From Paracoccaceae bacterium (GTDB lineage Bacteria; Pseudomonadota; Alphaproteobacteria; Rhodobacterales; Rhodobacteraceae), in assembly GCA_026997055.1 (NCBI GenBank), contig JALWJU010000071.1, positions 1 to 7,858 on the forward strand: a DNA stretch of 7,858 nucleotides. The letters are read 5' to 3'. The position numbers and the translations under genes are program-made. This document shows, piece after piece, positions 1 through 5,777 of the stretch. The notes beneath the pieces are model-generated. The model was not told the DNA's origin. It did not search any database and was given only the letters and a program-made list of their open reading frames with translations. Position 1 is the first letter of the stretch; every line of letters begins with the position of its first letter.

Positions 1-214
1 TGCCGGAATGGTCGAAAATCACCGCCAGATGGGTGGGCGCGTCGGCGCCGGTCTGGTCGGCGATCTCCTTGAAGAGCATGTTGCAGAAGCCCGCCACCGC
101 CCCCACCGGCAGCCCGTCGGAGCGGCGCGTGAGCGGCGGCAGGGCGTGATAGGCGCGGAAGATGAAGGCCGATCCGTCGATCAGATGCAGGTGGCACCCC
201 TTGCCGAAAGTCAT
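1..214 (-). CDS. polA: DNA polymerase I, N-terminal part (cut by window edge)
   Basis: Only the first 71 codons are present; the gene continues beyond base 1. The start is the ATG at 214-212, preceded by an AAGGGGGA Shine-Dalgarno sequence. The protein opens with a short lead, then HLHLIDGSAFIFRAYHALPP (residues 8-27), the hallmark opening of the 5'-3' exonuclease domain of Pol I. Asp13 is the expected first metal-binding aspartate. The stretch GLPVGAVAGFCNMLFK (34-49) and the ending LAVIFDHSG (63-71), with Asp69 in the family's conserved FD motif, also fit. Pol I removes RNA primers and fills gaps in replication and repair in the cytoplasm. It diverges from the small gene at 372. The identification is secure for the domain and very likely for polA itself. 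A stand-alone 5'-3' exonuclease cannot be excluded formally, because the polymerase domain lies outside the window. Confidence 0.93.
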   Translation of the reverse strand, partial: MTFGKGCHLHLIDGSAFIFRAYHALPPLTRRSDGLPVGAVAGFCNMLFKEIADQTGADAPTHLAVIFDHSG

Positions 215-253
215 CGCGTCCCCCTTGTCCGCGTGGTTTCTCGCTGCCCGGTT

Positions 254-281
254 TTGGATTTCCCGCAAACACGGCTATGCT
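254..281 (+). promoter_or_regulatory. Possible promoter for the small membrane protein
   Basis: TTGGAT (254-259) and TATGCT (276-281) are separated by 16 bases and could be -35 and -10 elements for the gene starting at 372. They match the sigma-70 consensus at three and four of six positions, so this is a weak by-eye call. The -10 candidate lies inside the dyad at 274-291. Confidence 0.28.
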
Positions 282-291
282 GGGCCATAGC
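274..291. promoter_or_regulatory. 18-bp dyad GCTATG-N6-CATAGC
   Basis: Perfect six-base arms (274-279 and 286-291) flank a six-base centre in the 157-base region between the divergent polA and small membrane protein genes. It overlaps the candidate -10 element. Its size and position suit a dimeric repressor site, but no regulator is identified and chance occurrence is possible. Confidence 0.3.
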
Positions 292-371
292 AGATTGTCC
301 TGCCGGGGGGAAACCGTTCGTCACGGCCGGCTGCGATCCCGTGGAGAAAACAGCGCGAAAGGAGTATGAGG

Positions 372-812
372 ATGAAGTGGATCAAGAGGATTCTGGCCGT
401 CATCCTGCTGGCAATCGCTGCCTTTTTCGTCTGGAACTGGTTCTTCGGCCCGCTGAAGGCCAAACGGCAATATGCTCAGTTTTCCAAGGCGATGGCCAGT
501 TGCACGCCGCTCGATCAGACCGTCACCGCAATGATGCGCGGGCTGCGCCTGACCCGCTCGGTCAAGGGGGCCGACGGCGAGACATGCGGGATCGAAATGC
601 AGGCCCTGGCGCCGGACCCGACATTCCTCGTCTGCGACCTGCCGCTGGAGCAGATGCCGGAACTCGCGGCGAGTTTCCTCAGGCAGAATGACAATATCGG
701 CCTGTTCGGAATCACCCGGGTATATATCGACATCGCTTCGGATGATCCGTGGCAGGTCGCCATGAACAGCCCTGCCTGCCGGATCGAGAAGCGTCAGGAC
801 GCAGGCTCTTAA
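372..812 (+). CDS. Membrane-anchored protein of unknown function
   Basis: I do not recognise a family. The protein has 146 residues. A basic start (MKWIKR) is followed by one hydrophobic segment at about residues 6-25, ending in aromatic residues (VWNWFFG). The remaining 120 residues are soluble and are likely periplasmic, with the first segment acting as an uncleaved anchor. There are four cysteines (44, 72, 88, 136), all on the presumed periplasmic side, so two disulfides are possible. Two in-frame ATGs exist, at 366 and 372. AGGAG at 360-364 is one base from the first and seven from the second, so I chose 372. The gene diverges from polA, and its stop shares bases with the stop of the convergent zinc-finger gene. 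Periodic hydrophobicity and codon use look like a real protein, but the function is open. Confidence 0.72.
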   Translation: MKWIKRILAVILLAIAAFFVWNWFFGPLKAKRQYAQFSKAMASCTPLDQTVTAMMRGLRLTRSVKGADGETCGIEMQALAPDPTFLVCDLPLEQMPELAASFLRQNDNIGLFGITRVYIDIASDDPWQVAMNSPACRIEKRQDAGS

Positions 813-988
813 GCGGCTTCTTCGCCCTGCTGCCCGTACACATAGCGGCAGTCGCAATAGGGGCATTCGACCCAGCCGCGGTCTTCCGGGATCTGCAGCC
901 AGACGCGCGGATGGCCGCCACCCGCGCCGCCATCGCAGGCGATCTTGTGGCTTTCGACAATCTTCGTCTCCGGGGCGGGGGTGGTCAT
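809..988 (-). CDS. Small CHCC-type zinc-finger protein
   Basis: This 59-residue protein has a CHCC zinc finger: Cys18, His26, Cys42 and Cys45, spaced C-x7-H-x15-C-x2-C, with a further Cys47. The motif context (KIACDGGAGGGHPRVWLQI, then GWVECPYC at 38-45) resembles the zf-CHCC family, which includes the mitochondrial complex I subunit NDUFS6. Bacterial members are small stand-alone proteins of undefined role, so a link to complex I assembly is only suggested by homology. The start at 988 is supported by GGAG eight bases upstream. The gene lies downstream of, and in the same direction as, the glycosyltransferase, 121 bases away with a strong palindrome between them. Its stop overlaps the stop of the convergent gene by four bases (809-812). 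Confidence 0.85.
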   Translation of the reverse strand: MTTPAPETKIVESHKIACDGGAGGGHPRVWLQIPEDRGWVECPYCDCRYVYGQQGEEAA

Positions 989-1068
989 GGCTGGCTCTCC
1001 GGTTGGCTTGCCTGCGCATGATACCAGCATACCGCTGGGCGGCAAGCACAAGCCGTGCGGCCGGGCGC

Positions 1069-1089
1069 CGAATTTTCCGCGAAAATTCG
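1069..1089. repeat. 21-bp AT-rich palindrome (strong hairpin or operator)
   Basis: CGAATTTTC (1069-1077) and its exact complement GAAAATTCG (1081-1089) are separated by only three bases. It begins 20 bases past the stop of the glycosyltransferase and 80 bases ahead of the zinc-finger start. As RNA it would form a nine-pair stem with a three-base loop. No U-run follows on either strand, so it is not a classical intrinsic terminator. It could be a processing or stabilising hairpin for the glycosyltransferase transcript, or an operator for the zinc-finger gene. Confidence 0.55.
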
Positions 1090-1109
1090 CGTCCCCCGCA
1101 TCCGCGCGT

Positions 1110-2687
1110 TCAGTCGGAAAACAATCCCTCGGGCTCAAGTATCTCACGCGCCTTTTCCTGCGACAGCCCAAGAAATCCGGCCAGGGCGGCCACGTTTTCT
1201 TCGGGGCTGGCGGTTTCGCGCAGGCGGTAATAATCGCTGAAACCGGCATCGCGAATCCGGTCGCTTTCGAACAGGACATCGGCACGGACGGTCGGCAACA
1301 GCCGCGCCAATGCATCGGGCGGGGTGCGCTCGCCGGCCAGCCCGACGCGCATCGCATGCCCCACCAGGTATTCGTCGCTGAACTGACTCTCCACCTCCAG
1401 CAGGCGGGTGCTGGAGCGGTCGGAATAGAAGTCGTGCATCATGTCGATATTGTTCGGGTCCATGCAGATCACCAGCCGGTCGGTTTCGAAATACTCAAAC
1501 AGCATCCGCATCAGCGCGCGGCGGTGGCGGGTGCGCTTGCCGAGCGTGGACTGAATGCCGCCGAGGTCGGGCAGCCAGCAGCTTTCCTCGTCAAACAGGT
1601 ATTCGACTCCCGGCAGGCCGGTCGCCTGGCGTATCCGCTCTACCAAGCGCTTGCCCACATGCCATTTCTTGGCCACGACAATCAGCAATTCGCGCTCGCG
1701 CCCGAGCGAGGATTCCACCTCCCAGAAGCGCGGGGCGAAGCGCTGGCCGATGCGCCCGCGTCCGGCGAGGAACCTGTAGAGATTGCGCCCCTCGTTGGAG
1801 ATGTCGAAATCGACCCCCTCGCTCGCATAGAGCGCACCGAGGCGCTTTTTCAGCTCGGTCGCTTCGGGGCTGATCTTGCGGGCAAATAGGAAATCCTGGC
1901 TCAGGAGCAGGTCGTAGTGGTCGTTGTAGAAAGTGACCGGCATCCCGTAATCGGTAAACATCAGGAAGGTGAGCGTGCGGGTGCGGATCTCCTTTTGCGG
2001 CACCAGGTGGTTGACCAGGGTCTGAAAGAAGGTCTCGTCCGGGATCCAGGTGGTGCGAAAGAAGCGCACCACGTCCCGGCGCTTGCGCACGAAGTCGAGG
2101 ATCATCTCGATCGTGCGCCGGCGCAGGCACCACCACTGGCTGCCGATCATGATCTGCAGATCCTCGGGGATGCGGCGCCTGAGCCCGAGCTTCTTCTGCA
2201 CTTCGAGCGATGCGTAAAACAGCTTCTTGTGCTTGCGCTCGTTCAGGAAGTGGCGGTAGATCAGCCGCTCTTCCTTCATCCCGGTCTTGATCCAGTCGCT
2301 TTCGAAATAGTCGAAGCTCTCGATGTAATCCACATCGGCGCTTTCGAGGTATTCGTGGGCGAATTCGGCCGACTTGATCGCCATGCAGTCGCCCGACACC
2401 ATGTAGAAATGGGTTGCGCGCGGAAATGCGTCCACCGCCGCCTCTACCGCCTGCAGGGTCGCCTCGACCAGCGACCACTCGCCCCAGCCGCAGCGGATGC
2501 GCCTGCGGGCGAAGGCGACCGCCGGATTGTCCGCGAGCCCCTTGCGGATGGCTTCATAGTCTTCGGACCTTGCCGAAGCGTCGAAATGGATCGCCACCAC
2601 GTCGCCGGCCGCCGTCAGCTGCCTCGCCTGGGCAATGATCGCCTCCGGGTCCTTGTGGCACAGCAATATGAAGGCGATTTTTGCCAT
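1110..2687 (-). CDS. GT14-type glycosyltransferase with DUF5928-like C-terminal half
   Basis: This 525-residue protein begins with MAKIAFILLCHKDP, typical of bacterial core-2/I-branching (GT14) enzymes, which in animals transfer GlcNAc or xylose from UDP-sugars. Family motifs appear in order: IHFDAS (33-38), WGEWSLVEATL (68-78), SGDCMAIKS (98-106), GSQWWCLRR (182-190) and PDETFFQTL (216-224). The first 250 or so residues form the catalytic domain. The remaining roughly 260 residues match my memory of DUF5928, a domain attached to such enzymes in Rhodobacterales, with landmarks such as VAKKWHVGKRLVERI (338-352) and DPNNIDMMHDFYSD (410-423). No signal peptide or membrane segment is visible, so it should act in the cytoplasm. 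The ribosome site is weak (AAGGG, 13 bases upstream). It diverges from a carbohydrate sulfotransferase, which suggests a shared glycan product. The donor sugar and acceptor cannot be read from sequence. Confidence 0.88.
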   Translation of the reverse strand: MAKIAFILLCHKDPEAIIAQARQLTAAGDVVAIHFDASARSEDYEAIRKGLADNPAVAFARRRIRCGWGEWSLVEATLQAVEAAVDAFPRATHFYMVSGDCMAIKSAEFAHEYLESADVDYIESFDYFESDWIKTGMKEERLIYRHFLNERKHKKLFYASLEVQKKLGLRRRIPEDLQIMIGSQWWCLRRRTIEMILDFVRKRRDVVRFFRTTWIPDETFFQTLVNHLVPQKEIRTRTLTFLMFTDYGMPVTFYNDHYDLLLSQDFLFARKISPEATELKKRLGALYASEGVDFDISNEGRNLYRFLAGRGRIGQRFAPRFWEVESSLGRERELLIVVAKKWHVGKRLVERIRQATGLPGVEYLFDEESCWLPDLGGIQSTLGKRTRHRRALMRMLFEYFETDRLVICMDPNNIDMMHDFYSDRSSTRLLEVESQFSDEYLVGHAMRVGLAGERTPPDALARLLPTVRADVLFESDRIRDAGFSDYYRLRETASPEENVAALAGFLGLSQEKAREILEPEGLFSD

Positions 2688-2824
2688 TATGGAAACAAAA
2701 CCCTTGGCTTACCCCGCATTGTCAACATAGATAGCGTGAACGGACATTGAATAAACAGGGTTTCTTTGCTTTTTTGTTAAGAAAAGTCGCGTAGTATCCG
2801 GGCAGGCAGCGGAGGCAGGCACAG
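2688..2824. promoter_or_regulatory. AT-rich divergent promoter region
   Basis: This 137-base region must hold the start signals of both the glycosyltransferase (minus) and the sulfotransferase (plus). Bases 2741-2800 have only 23 G or C out of 60, far below the flanking coding sequence. On the minus strand, TTCAAT (2751-2746), 16 bases, then TATGTT (2729-2724) is a candidate promoter for the glycosyltransferase. A perfect TTGACA (2725-2720) lacks a convincing -10 partner. On the plus strand I cannot settle a promoter, although TAGTAT at 2792-2797 is a possible -10. GGAGG at 2811-2815 is the sulfotransferase ribosome site, nine bases from its ATG. Confidence 0.4.
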
Positions 2825-3643
2825 ATGGGATTCCCGGGAACCTGGATGACCGAAAGCGAGAGCATGGTGTATCGGGTAGTGCCCAAATGCGCCTGCTCGA
2901 CCATCGGCCAGATCATGTATTTCTCCGATCACGGGAAATTCTTCGATGGCGATATCCATGACGCGACCAGCGGGCTGCACAAATGGTCGCAGGAACAAAG
3001 CCAGCCGCTGATCGAGGCCAATGTAAAGGCCCACAAGAGCTATGCCTTTACCGTGGTGCGCAATCCCTATACGCGCATCCTGTCGAGCTTTTTCGACAAG
3101 ATCTGCGGCATCCAGCGCAACGGCAAGCGCTACCGCGGCAATCTGGTGCCGCTCCTGATCCAGAAATACGGAATCGAGGTGGGCAGTCCCGAGGACGGGT
3201 TCGAGTTCGACCAGATCAGGAGCTTTCGCCGCTTTCTGCTGTTTGCCCGCGACACGATCCGCTGGCGCCGGCCGATGGACCCGGATATCCACTGGTCGGC
3301 AAGCTCGGGTCATGTCTCCACCTTCATCATCAATGGCGGGCGCTACGATCACATCTTCTGGACCGAGAAGTTCAACGAAGGCATGCAGCAGGTGCTCGAC
3401 GCGGTGGAAACGCCGCACGAGGTGGACCTGGCGAAAATACCGCGCTTCAACGAAAGCGAGGGCCACGGGCCGAAGCGGGCGCATCCGGTCGAGGACTATT
3501 TCGACGATCTGTCCATGCACCTGGTCTACGAGATCTACAAGCGCGACTTCCGGCTGTTCAAGTATGATTTCGAGGATCCCTCGAACAAGATGCCGGTGGG
3601 CGAGATCGACCTCGAGGAAGTGCACGCCAAGCTGGGGCGGTAG
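2825..3643 (+). CDS. Carbohydrate sulfotransferase (Sulfotransfer_2 type)
   Basis: This 272-residue protein has the two PAPS-binding motifs of carbohydrate sulfotransferases. The 5'-phosphosulfate loop is VVPKCACSTIG (18-28; compare PKVACSS in the animal chondroitin and HNK-1 family), and the 3'-phosphate motif is VVRNPYTRILSSFFDK (77-92), with Arg79 and Ser87 or Ser88 as likely ligands. DIHW (154-157) and FNESEG (208-213) also sit where the family has conserved blocks. It would move sulfate from PAPS onto a sugar hydroxyl. No signal peptide or membrane segment is visible, so it is cytoplasmic, unlike the Golgi-anchored animal enzymes. The start at 2825 has GGAGG nine bases upstream; later ATGs at 2846 and 2864 are possible. 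The divergent GT14 enzyme is a natural partner. The acceptor is unknown. Confidence 0.86.
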   Translation: MGFPGTWMTESESMVYRVVPKCACSTIGQIMYFSDHGKFFDGDIHDATSGLHKWSQEQSQPLIEANVKAHKSYAFTVVRNPYTRILSSFFDKICGIQRNGKRYRGNLVPLLIQKYGIEVGSPEDGFEFDQIRSFRRFLLFARDTIRWRRPMDPDIHWSASSGHVSTFIINGGRYDHIFWTEKFNEGMQQVLDAVETPHEVDLAKIPRFNESEGHGPKRAHPVEDYFDDLSMHLVYEIYKRDFRLFKYDFEDPSNKMPVGEIDLEEVHAKLGR

Positions 3644-3661
3644 CAGCCGCGGCAAGCGGTG

Positions 3662-3687
3662 CGGGCCGTCGGGCATGGCCCGGCCCG
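3662..3687. terminator. GC-rich hairpin between convergent genes
   Basis: CGGGCCG (3662-3668) pairs exactly with CGGCCCG (3681-3687). Inside the loop, GGC (3672-3674) can pair with GCC (3678-3680). It starts 19 bases past the sulfotransferase stop and lies 48 bases past the ptsN stop, so it could serve both directions. No T-run follows on either strand, so efficient intrinsic termination is doubtful. Confidence 0.4.
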
Positions 3688-3734
3688 TGGTGAGCCTGTA
3701 GCGATCTTCGCGGAAATCGCCCCCGCCCGGCTGC

Positions 3735-4199
3735 TCAGGCGGCTTTGCTCGACGGGCCTTCGGTCAGCACCGTGTGCAGGATCGCCGGATCGTCATTGGC
3801 CCGAAGCTTGGAGCAGGTGGCGCTGTCGCGCAGGGTGCGGGAGACAAGTGCCAGTGCCTTGAGGTGGTCCACGCCATTGCCTTCGGGGGCAAAGAGGGCA
3901 AAGACCAGATCCACCGGCTGCCGGTCCACCGCCTCGAAGTCGAGCGGGGTCTCGATCCGCACGAAGGCCCCGGCAACCCCCTCCAGCCCGGCCAGGCGGG
4001 CATGGGGCAGGGCCACGCCCTTGCCCACGCCGGTGGGGCCCAGCGCCTCTCGCTCCTGCAGGGCGGCGGTAACCGCACTGCCGTCCAGCCCGTAAGTGGC
4101 GGCAAAGATATCCCCCAAGTCCTGGAACAGGCGCTTTTTCGAGGAAATCGTATGGATGACTTTGACCGCTCCGGGCCGAAGAATGCTTGCTAGGTCCAT
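3735..4199 (-). CDS. ptsN: EIIA-Ntr, nitrogen phosphotransferase regulatory protein
   Basis: This 154-residue protein fits the length and sequence of PtsN, the terminal phosphate acceptor of the PTS-Ntr chain (PtsP, PtsO, PtsN). The phosphorylated residue is His66 in GVALPHARL (61-69). SSKKRLFQDLGDIFA (19-33) and PVDLVFALFAPEGNGVDHLK (95-114) are family blocks. It acts in the cytoplasm as a phosphorylation-dependent regulator, in other bacteria of potassium transport, histidine kinases and carbon-nitrogen balance. It shows no transport domains. I chose the ATG at 4199, giving MDLASILRPGAV, the usual opening; a longer reading to 4241 would add a non-conserved lead. The ribosome site is poor (GGGAT close to the ATG), so translation may depend on hpf, 49 bases upstream. 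It is the last gene of the minus-strand series. Confidence 0.94.
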   Translation of the reverse strand: MDLASILRPGAVKVIHTISSKKRLFQDLGDIFAATYGLDGSAVTAALQEREALGPTGVGKGVALPHARLAGLEGVAGAFVRIETPLDFEAVDRQPVDLVFALFAPEGNGVDHLKALALVSRTLRDSATCSKLRANDDPAILHTVLTEGPSSKAA

Positions 4200-4248
4200 G
4201 TTATCCCATTTCACTTTCAGCCCGGCGCATTCTCCGCGCACGGCGGCG

Positions 4249-4824
4249 CTATGCTGTGTCTCCCGGGTCGATCCAGCCTATATTGCCGTCATCCCGGCGA
4301 TAGACCACATTCACGCCATTCGTCTTTTCATTTCGGAACACCCAGACGGGCGCCCCGGCCAACTCCATCTGCATGACCGCCTCACCGACCGACAGCCGGG
4401 CGATGGGAGTTTCCATCTCGGCAATGATCATCGGTTGCAGGCTGTCGGGCTCCGATTCTCCGGCGCCGTTTTCTGCTGCGAGGATATAAGAGGCCCCGCC
4501 GAAAACTTCAACCGGGTTTGCGCGCTGGCGGTGGTGGTCCTTCAGCCGGCGCTTGTAGCGGCGCAACTGCTTCTCCATCCTGTCCGCACATTGTTCGAAG
4601 GCGGCATAGATCTCGTGGGCCTGCCCCTTCGCCTGGGCCAGCAGCCCGGTGGAGAGATGGACCACCGCTTCGCAGATGAACGCCCCGCCATTCCTGGAAA
4701 AGACCACATTGGCGCTGGTCGGGCGCTGGGCGTATTTTCTGACTACCTCACCGAGCTCCTGCTCCACATGACTGCGAAGGGCTTCGCCAATGTCGATCTG
4801 CTTGCCGCTGATTTGGTATTTCAT
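4249..4824 (-). CDS. hpf: Long-form ribosome hibernation promoting factor
   Basis: The protein has 191 residues, the long form of HPF. Residues 1-97 are the S30AE ribosome-binding domain (MKYQISGKQIDIGEALRSHV; basic stretch KQLRRYKRRLK at 85-95). A variable linker runs to about 128. Residues 130-187 are the dimerisation domain, with conserved FRNEKTNGVNVVYRRDDGNI (163-182). The long form alone pairs 70S ribosomes into inactive 100S dimers in stationary phase or stress. The start at 4824 has AGGAG five bases upstream. It follows lptB after 190 bases and precedes ptsN by 49, the order seen in many Proteobacteria. The long leader suggests a separate, probably stress-responsive, promoter. Confidence 0.95.
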   Translation of the reverse strand: MKYQISGKQIDIGEALRSHVEQELGEVVRKYAQRPTSANVVFSRNGGAFICEAVVHLSTGLLAQAKGQAHEIYAAFEQCADRMEKQLRRYKRRLKDHHRQRANPVEVFGGASYILAAENGAGESEPDSLQPMIIAEMETPIARLSVGEAVMQMELAGAPVWVFRNEKTNGVNVVYRRDDGNIGWIDPGDTA

Positions 4825-4904
4825 ATCTGCTCCTGATTGATGGGGAGGAAGATGCGGGGCGATTTCTGCCGCGCCCTGCCTGCCATGCGGCCACGGGACT
4901 TCGC

Positions 4905-4986
4905 CGCGCCGGGGCGCGTGGGGAGACGGGCTGGGAGAGGGTCACGCATCATGCGTATTTGGCGTCAAGCGGCCCCCTCTTGTCAA
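4905..4986 (-). promoter_or_regulatory. Upstream region of hpf: TTGACA, palindrome, leader hairpin
   Basis: In the 190-base gap between lptB and hpf, the minus strand carries a perfect TTGACA (4986-4981) and a second TTGACG 18 bases on (4968-4963). No good -10 follows either, so the promoter is unproven. A 13-base palindrome, ACGCAT-C-ATGCGT (4944-4956), lies where the -10 or start site would be and could be an operator. A GC-rich inverted repeat, CGCGCC-GG-GGCGCG (4905-4918), would form a hairpin in the leader about 80 bases ahead of the hpf start. I see no convincing gene in this gap. Confidence 0.4.
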
Positions 4987-5014
4987 CCATGGGGAGAGAT
5001 GCCGGAAGACGAGA

Positions 5015-5776
5015 TCAGGAGATCCTGAAATTTTCGCCCAGATAGACGCGGCGCACGTTTTCGTCGCGGATCACCTCTTCGGCCGTGCCGCTCATCAGCA
5101 CCACGCCGTCATGCAGGATATAGGCCCGATCCACGATTTCCAGGGTCTCGCGCACGCTGTGGTCGGTGATAAGCACGCCGATGCCGCGCTCGGTCAGGTC
5201 ATGCACCAGGCCGCGAATCTCGTCGATCGAGATCGGATCGACACCGGCGAAGGGTTCGTCGAGCAGGAGGTATTTCGGATTGGCGGCGAGGCAGCGGGCG
5301 ATCTCGACCCGGCGCCGCTCGCCGCCCGAAAGCGCCAGCGCCGAGGCGTGGCGCAGGTGGGTGATGGAAAAATCGCTCAGAAGCTCTTCCAGGCGCTCGC
5401 GCCGCTTGTGGCGGTCCTTTTCGGCGATTTCGAGGATGGCGAGGATGTTGTCCTCCACATTGAGCCCGCGAAACACGCTCATCTCCTGCGGCAGGTAGCC
5501 GATGCCGGCACGCGCGCGGCGATACATGGGCAGGTAGGTGATGTCGCGCCCGTCGATGGTGACCTGCCCCGCATCGGGGCTGACCAGCCCGGCAATGGCG
5601 TAAAAGCAGGTGGTCTTGCCCGAGCCATTGGGGCCGAGAAGGGCGATGATCTCGCCCCGGCGGAGCTCCATCGACACATCGCGGATCACCGGCTTCTTGC
5701 GGTAACTCTTGCGCAGGCCGACGATTTTCAGCCCGGCATCGCCCCGGGTGAGCGAAAGATCCGGGGAAGAGGCCAT
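5015..5776 (-). CDS. lptB: Lipopolysaccharide export ATPase LptB
   Basis: LptB is the cytoplasmic ABC ATPase that, with LptF and LptG, pulls lipopolysaccharide from the inner membrane toward LptC. The 253-residue protein has Walker A GPNGSGKTT (48-56), Q-loop Gln97 in GYLPQEMSVFRGLNVEDN (93-110, a strong LptB signature), the ABC signature LSGGERRRVEIARCL (149-163), Walker B YLLLDEPFAGVDP (169-181) with catalytic Glu174, and switch His206 in TDHSV. I chose the ATG at 5776: it lies one base after the lptA stop, giving tight translational coupling, with GGTGG upstream. The longer reading to 5833 would overlap lptA by over 50 bases. lptF and lptG are not in the window. Confidence 0.97.
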   Translation of the reverse strand: MASSPDLSLTRGDAGLKIVGLRKSYRKKPVIRDVSMELRRGEIIALLGPNGSGKTTCFYAIAGLVSPDAGQVTIDGRDITYLPMYRRARAGIGYLPQEMSVFRGLNVEDNILAILEIAEKDRHKRRERLEELLSDFSITHLRHASALALSGGERRRVEIARCLAANPKYLLLDEPFAGVDPISIDEIRGLVHDLTERGIGVLITDHSVRETLEIVDRAYILHDGVVLMSGTAEEVIRDENVRRVYLGENFRIS

Positions 5777-5777
5777 C

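Noticed and set aside
8..691. Long plus-strand open frame running over the polA start and the small membrane protein gene
   Set aside because: It opposes a clear polA N-terminus and overlaps the better supported gene at 372 in another frame. It has no ribosome site and a low-complexity Arg/Gly/Ala-rich sequence.
1024..1038. CCAGC-N5-GCTGG inverted repeat
   Set aside because: Five-base GC-rich arms are expected often by chance in this DNA, and it has no T-run.
945..1889. 314-residue plus-strand open frame opposite the glycosyltransferase
   Set aside because: It is antisense to GT14/DUF5928 coding sequence and has the composition expected from the complement of a GC-rich gene.
1917..2750. 277-residue plus-strand open frame opposite the glycosyltransferase
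   Set aside because: It is antisense to the conserved GT14 motifs. Its sequence (rich in His, Val, Asp, Leu) is typical of a shadow frame.
2777..3676. 299-residue minus-strand open frame opposite the sulfotransferase
   Set aside because: The plus strand encodes both PAPS motifs, while this frame shows no recognisable domain.
4837..5028. 63-residue plus-strand open frame in the lptB-hpf gap
   Set aside because: It has an Arg-rich sequence with no family signal and runs into the end of lptB. It is probably non-coding.
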